From Ferrovibrio xuzhouensis (lineage in GTDB: Bacteria; Pseudomonadota; Alphaproteobacteria; Ferrovibrionales; Ferrovibrionaceae): 64,000 nucleotides of DNA. The notes under the pieces are model-generated. The model did no database searches and was not told the origin of the DNA. It saw only the letters and a program-made list of their open reading frames with translations. The first letter of the stretch is position 1. The number at the start of each line of letters is the position of its first letter. The position numbers and the translations under genes are program-made. Shown piece after piece: positions 51,743 through 60,274 of this stretch. The DNA lies in the NCBI RefSeq assembly GCF_042648965.1, contig NZ_JBHRYJ010000009.1, positions 45,282 to 109,281 of the forward strand, read 5' to 3'.

Positions 51743-53452
51743 ATGCTGAGCCGCCGCGACATCCTGCAGGCAACCGCCGCCGCCGCCGTCATCATGGGCG
51801 GCATGCCCCGGCTGGGCGCCGCCGCCGCCAGCCAGAAGATCAGTCAGGCCGACCTGCTACGCTTCCAGCCGCTCGGCCAGGTCACGCTGCTGCATTTCAC
51901 CGACATCCACGCCCAGCTGGTACCGCTGTATTTCCGCGAGCCCGGTGTCAACATCGGCGTCGGCGAGGTGCTCGGCCTGCCGCCGCATCTGGTCGGCAGC
52001 TACCTGCTCAAGCAGTACGGCATCCGCGCCGACACGCCGGAAGCCTATGCCCTGACCTGCAACGACTTCGTGCAGCTCGCCCAGGATTACGGCCGGCTCG
52101 GCGGCGTCGCCCATATGGCCACGCTGATCAAGGCGATCCGGGCCGAACGGCCGAACAACACCCTGCTGCTCGATGGCGGCGACACCTGGCAGGGCAGCTA
52201 CAGCTCGCTGGCCACCAGGGGCGCCGACATGGTGCAGGTGATGCAGGCGCTCGGCGTCGAGGCGATGACGGCGCACTGGGAATTCACCTACGGCGCCGAC
52301 CGCGTCAAGGAACTGACGGAATCGATGAAGATCCCGTTCCTCTGCGGCAACGTGAAGGATACCGGCTTCGGCGATCCGGTCTTCGAATCGACCAAGTTCT
52401 TCGAGCGCGGCGGCGTGAAGATCGCGGTGATCGGCCAGGCCTTCCCCTACACGCCGATCGCCAACCCGCGCTACATGATTCCCGACTGGTCGTTCGGCAT
52501 CGACGAGGAGAAGGTGCAGCAGAATGTCGACGCGGCCCGCGCCAAGGGCGCCGATCTCGTCGTGCTGCTGAGCCACAACGGCTTCGACGTCGACCGCAAG
52601 CTGGCGGCCCGCGTCAAGGGCATCGACGTCATCCTGACCGGCCATACCCATGACGCGATCCCCGAGCCGGTCAAGGTCGGGACCACGCTGCTGGTCGCGC
52701 CGGGCAGCCACGGCAAGTTCCTCGCCCGCCTCGACCTCGACGTGAAGGACAAGAAGGTCGCCGGCTTCCGCTTCCGCCTGATCCCGGTTTTTTCGGATGC
52801 GATCACGCCCGACCCGGAGATGGCCAAGCTGATCGACGAGGTGCGCGCGCCACACAAGGCCGTCATCGACAAGGTCTATGGCACGGCGGATTCGCTGCTG
52901 TACCGGCGCGGCAATTTCAACGGCACTTTCGACGACCTGATCTGCCAGGCGATCATGGCCGAACGCGAGGCCGAGATCGCGCTGTCGCCGGGCTTCCGCT
53001 GGGGCGCCAGCCTGCTGCCCGGCCAGCCGATCACCGGCGACACGCTGTATTCGCAGACCGCGATCACCTATCCGAACGTCTATCGCAACACGATGACCGG
53101 CGAATACCTCAAGACCGTGCTGGAGGATGTCGCCGACAACCTGTTCAACCCCGACCCCTATTACCAGCAGGGCGGCGACATGGTGCGCGTCGGCGGCATG
53201 GCCTACAGCATCGACGTCGGCAAGCCGATCGGCCAGCGCATCTCGAACATGACCCTGCTGCGCACCGGCCAGCCGGTCGACCCGGCGAAAAACTATACCG
53301 TTGCCGGCTGGGCCTCGATCAACGAGGGCACCGAGGGTCCGCCGGTCTACGACCTGGTCGGCAAATACATCTCTGAGCACAAGAGCATCAAAATTGCCGA
53401 GAACCGCAGCGTGACGGTGAAGGGTGCCGACCAGCGCGGCATCGCCGGCTGA
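51743..53452 (+). CDS. soxB: Thiosulfohydrolase SoxB
   Basis: A 569-residue dimanganese enzyme of the 5'-nucleotidase superfamily. A Tat signal (S-R-R-D-I-L-Q-A-T-A-A) is followed by metal-binding F-T-D-I-H-A-Q, D-G-G-D-T-W-Q-G-S, L-L-S-H-N-G and T-G-H-T-H-D. It hydrolyses the SoxY-bound S-sulfonate to release sulfate. The open frame extends far upstream as a shadow of soxA; the ATG at 51743 starts the Tat signal. Confidence 0.96.
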   Translation: MLSRRDILQATAAAAVIMGGMPRLGAAAASQKISQADLLRFQPLGQVTLLHFTDIHAQLVPLYFREPGVNIGVGEVLGLPPHLVGSYLLKQYGIRADTPEAYALTCNDFVQLAQDYGRLGGVAHMATLIKAIRAERPNNTLLLDGGDTWQGSYSSLATRGADMVQVMQALGVEAMTAHWEFTYGADRVKELTESMKIPFLCGNVKDTGFGDPVFESTKFFERGGVKIAVIGQAFPYTPIANPRYMIPDWSFGIDEEKVQQNVDAARAKGADLVVLLSHNGFDVDRKLAARVKGIDVILTGHTHDAIPEPVKVGTTLLVAPGSHGKFLARLDLDVKDKKVAGFRFRLIPVFSDAITPDPEMAKLIDEVRAPHKAVIDKVYGTADSLLYRRGNFNGTFDDLICQAIMAEREAEIALSPGFRWGASLLPGQPITGDTLYSQTAITYPNVYRNTMTGEYLKTVLEDVADNLFNPDPYYQQGGDMVRVGGMAYSIDVGKPIGQRISNMTLLRTGQPVDPAKNYTVAGWASINEGTEGPPVYDLVGKYISEHKSIKIAENRSVTVKGADQRGIAG

Positions 53453-53487
53453 GACAGAAGCCACAGTATGGGCGGAGGACAGGACAG

Positions 53488-54798
53488 ATGACGCGTGACA
53501 GCAAGACGCCGGCCCCGGGCGGCAGCCCCAGACTGCTGACCCCGTCGCGGCGCACATTCCTCAAGCGCTCGGCGGCAGTCGGCGGCATGACCATGCTGGC
53601 CGGCGCCGGCGTCGGCGAGGCGATGGCGGCCGGCGACGACAACCTGCCGCCCAATGTGCCGGAATGGATGAAGACGCTGGGGTCCAGCGTCACCGCGCAC
53701 CCTTACGGCATGCCGTCGCAATACGAGAAGAACGTGATCCGGCGCAATGTCGGCTGGCTGACCGCCACCGAAGAATCGTCGATCAACTTCACGCCGATCC
53801 ATGAACTCGACGGCATCATCACGCCGAACGGCGTGTGCTTCGAGCGCCATCACGGCGGCGCGCCGGACATCGACCCCGACCAGCACCGCCTGATGATCCA
53901 CGGCCTGGTCGACCGGCCGCTGATCTTCACCATGAGCGACCTGATGCGTTTCCCGTCGGTCAGCCGCATCCACTTCATCGAATGCCCGGCCAACGGCGGC
54001 ATGGAGTGGAAGGGTGCGCAGATGGATGGCGTGCAGTTCAGCCACGGCATGGTGCATTGCTGCGAATGGACTGGCGTCAAGCTGTCCACCCTGCTGGCCG
54101 AGGTCGGCCTGCAGAAGTCGGCGAAGTGGCTGCTGGCCGAGGGGGCCGATGCTGCGGCGATGACCCGCAGCATCCCGCTGGACAAGGCACTCGACGACGT
54201 GATCGTCTGCTATTCGCAGAACGGCGAGCGCATCCGCGTCGAGAACGGCTATCCGCTGCGCCTGCTGGTGCCGGGCTGGGAAGGCAACGTCAACGTGAAG
54301 TGGCTGCGCCGCATCAAGGTGGGCGACCAGCCGTGGCATCACCGCGAGGAAACCTCGAAATACACCGACCTGATGCCGAACGGCATCGCCCGGCAGTTCA
54401 CCTTCGTGCAGGAGGCGAACTCGGTGATCACCTCGCCCTGCCCGGAAAAGCCGATGAAATTCGGCAAAGGCTTCTACGAGATCCGCGGGCTGGCCTGGTC
54501 CGGCCATGGCAGGATCAAGAAGGTCGACATCAGCACCGACGGCGGCAACAACTGGCATACCGCCGACCTGCAGACGCCGGTGCTGTCGCGCGCCCTGACG
54601 CGCTTCCGCTTTCCGCTGCAATGGGACGGCCGGCCGATGCTGCTGCAGAGCCGCGCCATGGACGAGAGCGGCTATGTGCAGCCGACCATCGAGGCCCTGC
54701 GCGCGGTGCGCGGCCTCAATTCGATCTATCACAAGAACTCCATCCATACCTGGCGGGTGAAGCCCGATGGCGAGGTCGAAAATGTCCAGATCGCTTAA
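53488..54798 (+). CDS. soxC: Sulfane dehydrogenase molybdopterin subunit SoxC
   Basis: A 436-residue sulfite-oxidase-family enzyme with a Tat signal (S-R-R-T-F-L-K-R-S-A-A). The molybdenum-ligating Cys lies in H-F-I-E-C-P-A-N-G-G near residue 170. The C-terminal dimerisation domain is complete (R-G-L-A-W-S-G-H-G, then R-A-M-D-E-S-G). With SoxD it removes six electrons from the SoxY-bound sulfane sulfur. GGAGGACAGGACAG precedes the ATG. Confidence 0.95.
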   Translation: MTRDSKTPAPGGSPRLLTPSRRTFLKRSAAVGGMTMLAGAGVGEAMAAGDDNLPPNVPEWMKTLGSSVTAHPYGMPSQYEKNVIRRNVGWLTATEESSINFTPIHELDGIITPNGVCFERHHGGAPDIDPDQHRLMIHGLVDRPLIFTMSDLMRFPSVSRIHFIECPANGGMEWKGAQMDGVQFSHGMVHCCEWTGVKLSTLLAEVGLQKSAKWLLAEGADAAAMTRSIPLDKALDDVIVCYSQNGERIRVENGYPLRLLVPGWEGNVNVKWLRRIKVGDQPWHHREETSKYTDLMPNGIARQFTFVQEANSVITSPCPEKPMKFGKGFYEIRGLAWSGHGRIKKVDISTDGGNNWHTADLQTPVLSRALTRFRFPLQWDGRPMLLQSRAMDESGYVQPTIEALRAVRGLNSIYHKNSIHTWRVKPDGEVENVQIA

Positions 54799-55441
54799 TA
54801 CCCTCGCTGCCCTGTTCGTCATCGCCCTCGCCCTGCCGGCCATCGCCCAGACCAAGCCGGCCGCGCACAAGCCGTTCGGCTTCGGCACGGCGGCCACCAA
54901 AGAGCAGATCGCCGGCTGGAACATCGACGTGCGCGGTCCCGACGGCGCCGGGCTGCCACCCGGCAAGGGCACCGTCGCCGACGGCGAACAGCTGTTCATG
55001 GATCAATGCTCGGCCTGCCACGGCGAATTCGCCGAGGGCGCCGGGCGCTATCCGGAGTTGATCGGCGGCCGCGGCACGCTGAACTCGAATGACCCGCGCA
55101 AGACTGTGGAAAGCTATTGGCCCTATGCGCCGACGCTGTACGACTATATCCGTCGCGCCATGCCGTTCGGCGCACCGCAGAGCTTGACCGACGATCAGGT
55201 CTATTCCATCGTTGCCTGGCTGCTCAACCAGGCCAATGTGTGGCCGGAAGACAAGACCCTCGATGCTGCAGGGCTGCGCCAGGTGAAGATGCCGAACCGC
55301 GACGGCTTTCTCGCCGGCGACCCGCGGCCGGATGTGAAACCCGACACATGCATGACAAACTGCCGCAAGACGCCGCCGAAAATCACCAGCGATCTGGCCG
55401 CGAGGCTGGGCGTGACGCCGACGCAGAAGACCGCGGACTGA
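54782..55441 (+). CDS. soxD: Cytochrome c SoxD, short monoheme form
   Basis: A 219-residue exported cytochrome c. A signal sequence (L-F-V-I-A-L-A-L-P-A-I-A-Q) is followed by C-S-A-C-H at residues 76-80. The region after residue 150 ends in C-M-T-N-C-R-K and has no second C-x-x-C-H. The Paracoccus SoxD is larger and diheme, so this version lacks the second heme domain. The start overlaps soxC by 17 bases with GAGG before it, so the pair is coupled. Confidence 0.9.
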   Translation: MSRSLNTLAALFVIALALPAIAQTKPAAHKPFGFGTAATKEQIAGWNIDVRGPDGAGLPPGKGTVADGEQLFMDQCSACHGEFAEGAGRYPELIGGRGTLNSNDPRKTVESYWPYAPTLYDYIRRAMPFGAPQSLTDDQVYSIVAWLLNQANVWPEDKTLDAAGLRQVKMPNRDGFLAGDPRPDVKPDTCMTNCRKTPPKITSDLAARLGVTPTQKTAD

Positions 55442-55449
55442 CGCTGGGC

Positions 55450-55917
55450 ATGCTGCCACGGCGGCTGTTCCTGCTCGCCGCGGCGGCGGTGACCGTACCG
55501 GTCGCCGCCGCGCGCGCCATGGTGGTCGACCGCAAGGGCAAGTTCGCCGATCCGCAGCCGACCATCGACGCGCCGCGCAGGATCGTCGTCAGCCTGGCCG
55601 AGGATGACCCGAAGCGGATCAACGCGGTGCTCAGCAACATCGTCAACATCCAGAAATTCTACGACGCGGCGCAGGTGAAGCTGGCGGTGATCGCCTACGG
55701 GCCCGGTCTGGTCGCCCTGCTGAAGGACCGCAGCCCGGTGGCCCAGCGCATCGAGAGCCTGCAGGCGCTGGAGGTCGAGTTCATCGCCTGCGGCGCCACG
55801 CTGGAAACCCTGCACAAGACCGCCGCCGACCTGCTGCCCGATGTCGACGAGGTGCCGAACGGCCTGCCCGAGATCGTCGAGCGCAGCCTGAGCGGCTGGA
55901 TTCACCTGCGTCCGTAA
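55450..55917 (+). CDS. Exported DsrE-family protein
   Basis: A 155-residue protein with a signal peptide (R-R-L-F-L-L-A-A-A-A-V...A-A-A-R-A) and a DsrE-like domain: R-I-V-V-S-L-A-E-D-D, V-K-L-A-V-I-A-Y-G-P-G-L near residue 78 and F-I-A-C-G-A-T-L-E-T-L near 117, where Cys is at the usual position of the reactive cysteine. DsrE relatives handle protein-bound persulfide. It starts 8 bases after soxD and is within the sox transcript. Confidence 0.8.
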   Translation: MLPRRLFLLAAAAVTVPVAAARAMVVDRKGKFADPQPTIDAPRRIVVSLAEDDPKRINAVLSNIVNIQKFYDAAQVKLAVIAYGPGLVALLKDRSPVAQRIESLQALEVEFIACGATLETLHKTAADLLPDVDEVPNGLPEIVERSLSGWIHLRP

Positions 55918-55936
55918 TGCGGACCGGAGGCCTGCC

Positions 55937-56545
55937 ATGACCCGCTTCACCCGCCGCAGCCTGCTCGCCCTGCCCGCCGCACTGGCGCTTGCGCCCGTCC
56001 TTGCTCCCGCTGCGGCGCAGGCGGCGAAGCTGAACGACGACGGCCTGCATACCGAGGACTGGTTCCTCGACAGCTTTCTCGATCTCAACCAGGACATCGC
56101 CGACGCCGCGGCGAAGGGCAAGCGCGTCGCCGTGGTGTTCGAGCAGCGCGGTTGCATCTACTGCGCCGAGATGCACGAGAAGCAGCTTGCCGATGCCGCC
56201 ATCGCCGGCTACATCCGCCAGCATTTCGAGGTGATCCAGCTCAACCTGTTCGGCGCCCGCGAGGTCACCGACCTCGACGGCAAGGTGCTGCCGGAGAAGG
56301 AGATGGCGCGGCGCTGGACCGTGCAGGTGACACCGACCATCCTGTTCCTGCCCGAAAAGCCCGGCAAGACGCCGCTGAAGGATGCCGCGGTTGCCCGCAT
56401 GCGCGGCCTGCTGCCGCCGCCGGCTTTCCTGTCGATGTTCCGCTTTGTCGCCGAACGCCAGTACGAGACCATGGAATTCCCGGCCTATTTCGCCAAGCAG
56501 GGTGGCAGCGGGTCGGTCAAACCGGCCGGCTCCGCCGTCAACTGA
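55937..56545 (+). CDS. soxW: SoxW-like periplasmic thioredoxin
   Basis: A 202-residue exported protein with signal R-R-S-L-L-A-L-P-A-A-L-A-L-A and a thioredoxin-fold domain with E-Q-R-G-C-I-Y-C near residue 76 and V-T-P-T-I-L-F-L near 136. SoxW-type thioredoxins reduce Sox components with electrons from SoxV. No soxV/ccdA gene is in the window. GGAGGCC precedes the ATG. Confidence 0.82.
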   Translation: MTRFTRRSLLALPAALALAPVLAPAAAQAAKLNDDGLHTEDWFLDSFLDLNQDIADAAAKGKRVAVVFEQRGCIYCAEMHEKQLADAAIAGYIRQHFEVIQLNLFGAREVTDLDGKVLPEKEMARRWTVQVTPTILFLPEKPGKTPLKDAAVARMRGLLPPPAFLSMFRFVAERQYETMEFPAYFAKQGGSGSVKPAGSAVN

Positions 56546-56552
56546 CACCGCC

Positions 56553-58097
56553 TTGAGCGCGCTCCGGCAGGCCGCCTACGGCCTCACCCTCTTCCTCACC
56601 TCGGCCGGCGCGCTGGTCGTCGAGATCGTCGCCGGCCGCATGCTGGCGCCCTATGTCGGCATGTCGCTGTATACCTGGACGGCCATCATCGCCGTGGTGC
56701 TGGCCGGCCTGTCGGCCGGACACTGGATCGGCGGGCGGCTCGCCGCGCCGGAGATCACCGCGGCGACGGCGCGGCGCGGCATTGCGGTGGCGCTCGGGCT
56801 GGCCGGGCTTTTCACCGCCGGCTGCGCGCCGCTGCTGAAAGCGCTGGCCGTCCTGCTGGGCGACACCACGGCGCCGCCCCTGCTGCTGATCACCCTGCTG
56901 GCCGGCGGCGTCTTCCTGCTGCCCAGCCTGTTCGTCGGCGTGGTCTCGCCGGTGCTGACCAAGCTGGCCATCGACGATGCACCGCAGCGCCAGGGCCCCG
57001 TCCTGGGGCGCATGTTCGCGCTCGGCGCCGCCGGCAGCATCCTCGGCACGCTGACCGCCGGCTACCTGTTCATCTCGTGGATCGGCTCCAGCGGCACCAT
57101 GCTGGCGGTCGCCGGGCTCTATCTCGCCTTTGCCGTCGCCTACTGGCTGCAGGGCCGCAAGAGCTTCGTCACCGCGCCGGTGCTGGCGCTGATCGTGCTG
57201 GCCGGCGTCGGTCTCGGCCAGTTGCCCGGTTATGCCGCGCCCTGCCGGGTCGAGAGCGACTATTACTGCATCCGCGTCGTCGACCTGACGCCGCAGAGCG
57301 GCCGGCCGTCGGCCGCCATGGTGCTCGACCATCTGGCGCACAGCCTGAACGACCGCGACGATCCGACGCTGCTGTATAGCCCCTATCTCGATTTCGTCGC
57401 GCGGCGCACCGAAAGCCTGCTGGCCGGCCGGCCGCCGCGCGCCTATTTCATCGGCGGCGGCGCCTTCACGTTACCTCGTGCATGGGCCGCGCGCTTTCCG
57501 AAGGCCGACCTCGTCGTCGCCGAGATCGACCCGGCGGTCACCCGCGTCGCCGCCGAGGCGATGTGGCTAGATGTCACGGCGCCTGCCCTGCATGTCATCC
57601 ATGCCGATGCCCGCGCCACGCTGGCCCACCTGCCGCGGGACCAGCGCTTCGACCTGATCCTCGGCGATGCCTTCCACGATTTCTCGATCCCACCGCATCT
57701 GGTGACCCGGGAATTCCACCGCCTGGTGCGCGACCGGCTGGCACCGGGCGGTGCCTATGCGATCAACGTGATCGACCAGAGCGAAAATCCGCGCTTCACT
57801 TTTGCACTGGTGAAAACGATGCAGCGCGACTTTCCGGCGGTGGAAGTCTGGCTCGACGACGACAGCCGCCGCCAGGGCGGCCGTGTCACCTTCGTGGTGC
57901 TGGGCCTGACCGTGCCGAGCGCCAGCTCGGTGCTGCGCGCCGCCGCGCCGTTCCGCCGCACCTGGCTGCGCTGGCCGCCGGACGACCTCGCCGCGCGGAT
58001 CGCCGCCGCCGATGTGCCGGTGCTGACCGATGATTTCGCGCCGGTCGACCGGCTGATGGTGGGATTCCTGCTGCGCCCCGACGAGTCCCTGCATTGA
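56553..58097 (+). CDS. Membrane-anchored spermidine-synthase-like protein
   Basis: About 514 residues if it starts at the TTG at 56553, 7 bases after the soxW stop. The first 240 residues hold about seven spans (L-V-V-E-I-V-A-G-R-M-L-A-P-Y near the start is typical of fused spermidine synthases). The C-terminal part is a class I methyltransferase-like spermidine-synthase domain (Y-F-I-G-G-G-A-F-T-L, V-A-E-I-D-P-A-V). It lacks a clear polyamine-specific motif, so the reaction is unknown. It may be co-transcribed with sox genes. Confidence 0.83.
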   Translation: MSALRQAAYGLTLFLTSAGALVVEIVAGRMLAPYVGMSLYTWTAIIAVVLAGLSAGHWIGGRLAAPEITAATARRGIAVALGLAGLFTAGCAPLLKALAVLLGDTTAPPLLLITLLAGGVFLLPSLFVGVVSPVLTKLAIDDAPQRQGPVLGRMFALGAAGSILGTLTAGYLFISWIGSSGTMLAVAGLYLAFAVAYWLQGRKSFVTAPVLALIVLAGVGLGQLPGYAAPCRVESDYYCIRVVDLTPQSGRPSAAMVLDHLAHSLNDRDDPTLLYSPYLDFVARRTESLLAGRPPRAYFIGGGAFTLPRAWAARFPKADLVVAEIDPAVTRVAAEAMWLDVTAPALHVIHADARATLAHLPRDQRFDLILGDAFHDFSIPPHLVTREFHRLVRDRLAPGGAYAINVIDQSENPRFTFALVKTMQRDFPAVEVWLDDDSRRQGGRVTFVVLGLTVPSASSVLRAAAPFRRTWLRWPPDDLAARIAAADVPVLTDDFAPVDRLMVGFLLRPDESLH

Positions 58098-58133
58098 GGG
58101 CCCCGCATTAAGGGCGCTGCACTCGCCGCAGGC

Positions 58134-59129
58134 TCAGACCGCCGGCAATTCGCCGGTCTGCTGTGCCGCCCGACGGTTGCGGAAGCGGTCGACGGCATTG
58201 GCCACCTCGCCGGCCAGCGCCGAGGCATCCCGCTCGGGATTGAACAGCGCCAGCAGCGCATCGGCCAGCGACTTCACCAGGTCGAGGGATTTCACCCAGC
58301 TTGCCGACAGCGTGAAATCGACATCCAGTTCGGCCAGCGGCCGCGCCTGCGCCAGCAGCCGGTCGCAGACCTGCACGACATGGCTGAACTCGCTGTCGGC
58401 GACGCGCAGGCGGATGTCTTCGGCCGACACGATCAGGTCGGCCAGCAGGGTCAGCGTCGCGGTATCGGGCCGTTCGCCATCCTTGTAGCGCGGCACCACC
58501 TGGGCGGCGACGAAAGCGATGCGGAAGGCCGAGGCATGCAGGCGCTGGCGGGTGATGCTGTCGTTGGCCGCCATGATCGCCTGCTGCAGGGCGGCCGCGT
58601 CGATCGGCCGGCCGAGCATCTTCTCGCGCAGCGGATTGGGCACTTCGATCAGCGGCACATTGCTGTCGCGCCGCGCTACCGCCTTGCGGCGATCCGGTCC
58701 GATATAATCGGAGGTGACGACGAAGGGCTTGCGATGCAGCGCCACCGTCTCGATGCGATCGAGGATGATCCGGGTCGACAGCGGCTTGACCAGCAGGTCG
58801 TCGGCACCGGCATCGACGACGCGGCGGACCAGCTGCATGTCGGATTCCCAGCTGGTCAGGATGATCGGCAGATACGGGTTCACACCCAGCCGGCCATGGC
58901 GCAGGTCGGAGACCAGGGCCACCGCGTCGCCCTCCGGCATGGCCAGATCCATGAAGACCAGATCCGGACGGGCCACGGTGATCAGGTCGGCGAAGCCTTT
59001 GACGCTGTCGAACTCGCGCAGGTCATGATAGCCGGCGGCCATCAGCGCCTGGCGGTAAAGCACGCGGGTACCCTGCCCGGGGTCACCGAACAGGATGCGC
59101 ACGTCGCCGCGGAATTCGTCGCTGTTCAT
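58134..59129 (-). CDS. Receiver-domain protein with DYIGPDRR motif, copy 1
   Basis: A 331-residue protein. The CheY-like receiver (residues 10-130) has the phospho-acceptor D61 in F-M-D-L-A-M-P-E-G and K115 in V-K-P-L-S; the N-terminal acidic pair is reduced to one Asp (F-G-D). After it come D-Y-I-G-P-D-R-R (141-148) and a helical C-terminal half without a known output domain. It is paralogous to the next gene and probably acts by protein interaction. Confidence 0.8.
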   Translation of the reverse strand: MNSDEFRGDVRILFGDPGQGTRVLYRQALMAAGYHDLREFDSVKGFADLITVARPDLVFMDLAMPEGDAVALVSDLRHGRLGVNPYLPIILTSWESDMQLVRRVVDAGADDLLVKPLSTRIILDRIETVALHRKPFVVTSDYIGPDRRKAVARRDSNVPLIEVPNPLREKMLGRPIDAAALQQAIMAANDSITRQRLHASAFRIAFVAAQVVPRYKDGERPDTATLTLLADLIVSAEDIRLRVADSEFSHVVQVCDRLLAQARPLAELDVDFTLSASWVKSLDLVKSLADALLALFNPERDASALAGEVANAVDRFRNRRAAQQTGELPAV

Positions 59130-59222
59130 GACCCGATCCTAAAAGAGCCGGGACCATGCCAACAAGCGGCGGCGCCCCCCTCAAGTCATCATGCCGGCCG
59201 AATATTACCGGGGCTTTAAGGC

Positions 59223-60212
59223 CTAGCCGACCTGCAATGCACCGCTGGCCACCGCTTCCTGGCGGGCCCGGTAGCGGCCGATGGCGGCGGCCACGTCGGC
59301 CGCGAGATCCGCGCCGCTGCGTTCCGGATGAAAGGTCTGCAGCAGCACCGCAGCCACCGATTGTATGGTGGCCGCACTGTTCTGGCCGTCGTGCAGCCGG
59401 TTGTCGGTCGCGACGACCAGCGGCTGCACGGTCTCGATCAGCCGGTCGCAGAGCGCCAGTTCGGCGCCATGGTCCTGCAGCCCGGACAATCGCCCGCGCA
59501 TGTCTTCCGCCGAGACCAGCAGGCTGCCCAGCAGCATCAGCCCCGCCTCGCCGGCACCCTGCCGGATCGTTTCCATCTGCGCGGCGACGAAAGCGATGCG
59601 GAAGGCGGCGGCCTTCAGGCGCAGACGGCCGATCTGGCTGCGCATGTCTTCGACCTGGCGGCGGAACTCGTCGCCGCCGGTTGGCAGCCCGTCCAGCTTG
59701 GCACGCAGCGGGTTGGGCACCGTCAGCAGCGCGGGATCGCCGCCCGACGGCCGGCTGCTGCGCCGGCGGTCGGGACCGATATAGTCGGCAGTGACCACAA
59801 ACGGCTTGCGGTTGTCGGCCAGCGCCTGGATGCGACCGCTGATCGACTGGGTCGACAGCGGCTTGATCAGCACGTCGTCGGCACCGCAATCGATGATCCG
59901 GTGCACCACCGACCGGCTGGCATCCCAGGTGGCAATGATGATCGGCACGAACGGATTGCTGCCCAGGCTGCCGTGCCGCAGGTCATGCACCGTATCGGCC
60001 GGATTGCCCTCGGGCATCGCCGCGTCCATGAAGATCAGGTCGGGCTGCACCTTCTGGCACAGCGCCGGAAAATTCTCCAGCGTGTCGAATTCATGCAGTT
60101 GCGTGAAGCCCTCGGCGCGCAGGGCCGCACGGTATTGCATACGCATGCCACGGTTCGGGTCTCCGAACAGGATGCTGATCTCTCGGCGGCGCTCGACGCT
60201 CATGCGCGGCAA
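59223..60212 (-). CDS. Receiver-domain protein with DYIGPDRR motif, copy 2
   Basis: A 329-residue paralogue of the preceding gene in the same direction. D63 (F-M-D-A-A-M-P-E-G), K117 (I-K-P-L-S), the D-Y-I-G-P-D-R-R motif (143-150), and the C-terminal A-A-F-R-I-A-F-V-A-A-Q segment match copy 1. The start may be the ATG three codons later. It lies 93 bases upstream of copy 1 in transcription. Its partner kinase is not in the window. Confidence 0.8.
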   Translation of the reverse strand: MPRMSVERRREISILFGDPNRGMRMQYRAALRAEGFTQLHEFDTLENFPALCQKVQPDLIFMDAAMPEGNPADTVHDLRHGSLGSNPFVPIIIATWDASRSVVHRIIDCGADDVLIKPLSTQSISGRIQALADNRKPFVVTADYIGPDRRRSSRPSGGDPALLTVPNPLRAKLDGLPTGGDEFRRQVEDMRSQIGRLRLKAAAFRIAFVAAQMETIRQGAGEAGLMLLGSLLVSAEDMRGRLSGLQDHGAELALCDRLIETVQPLVVATDNRLHDGQNSAATIQSVAAVLLQTFHPERSGADLAADVAAAIGRYRARQEAVASGALQVG

Positions 60213-60274
60213 TTCTAGAAAGCCGCCCGCACAACAACAAGGGCGCTAACATGGGTGCCCGGCGGCTTTATGGC

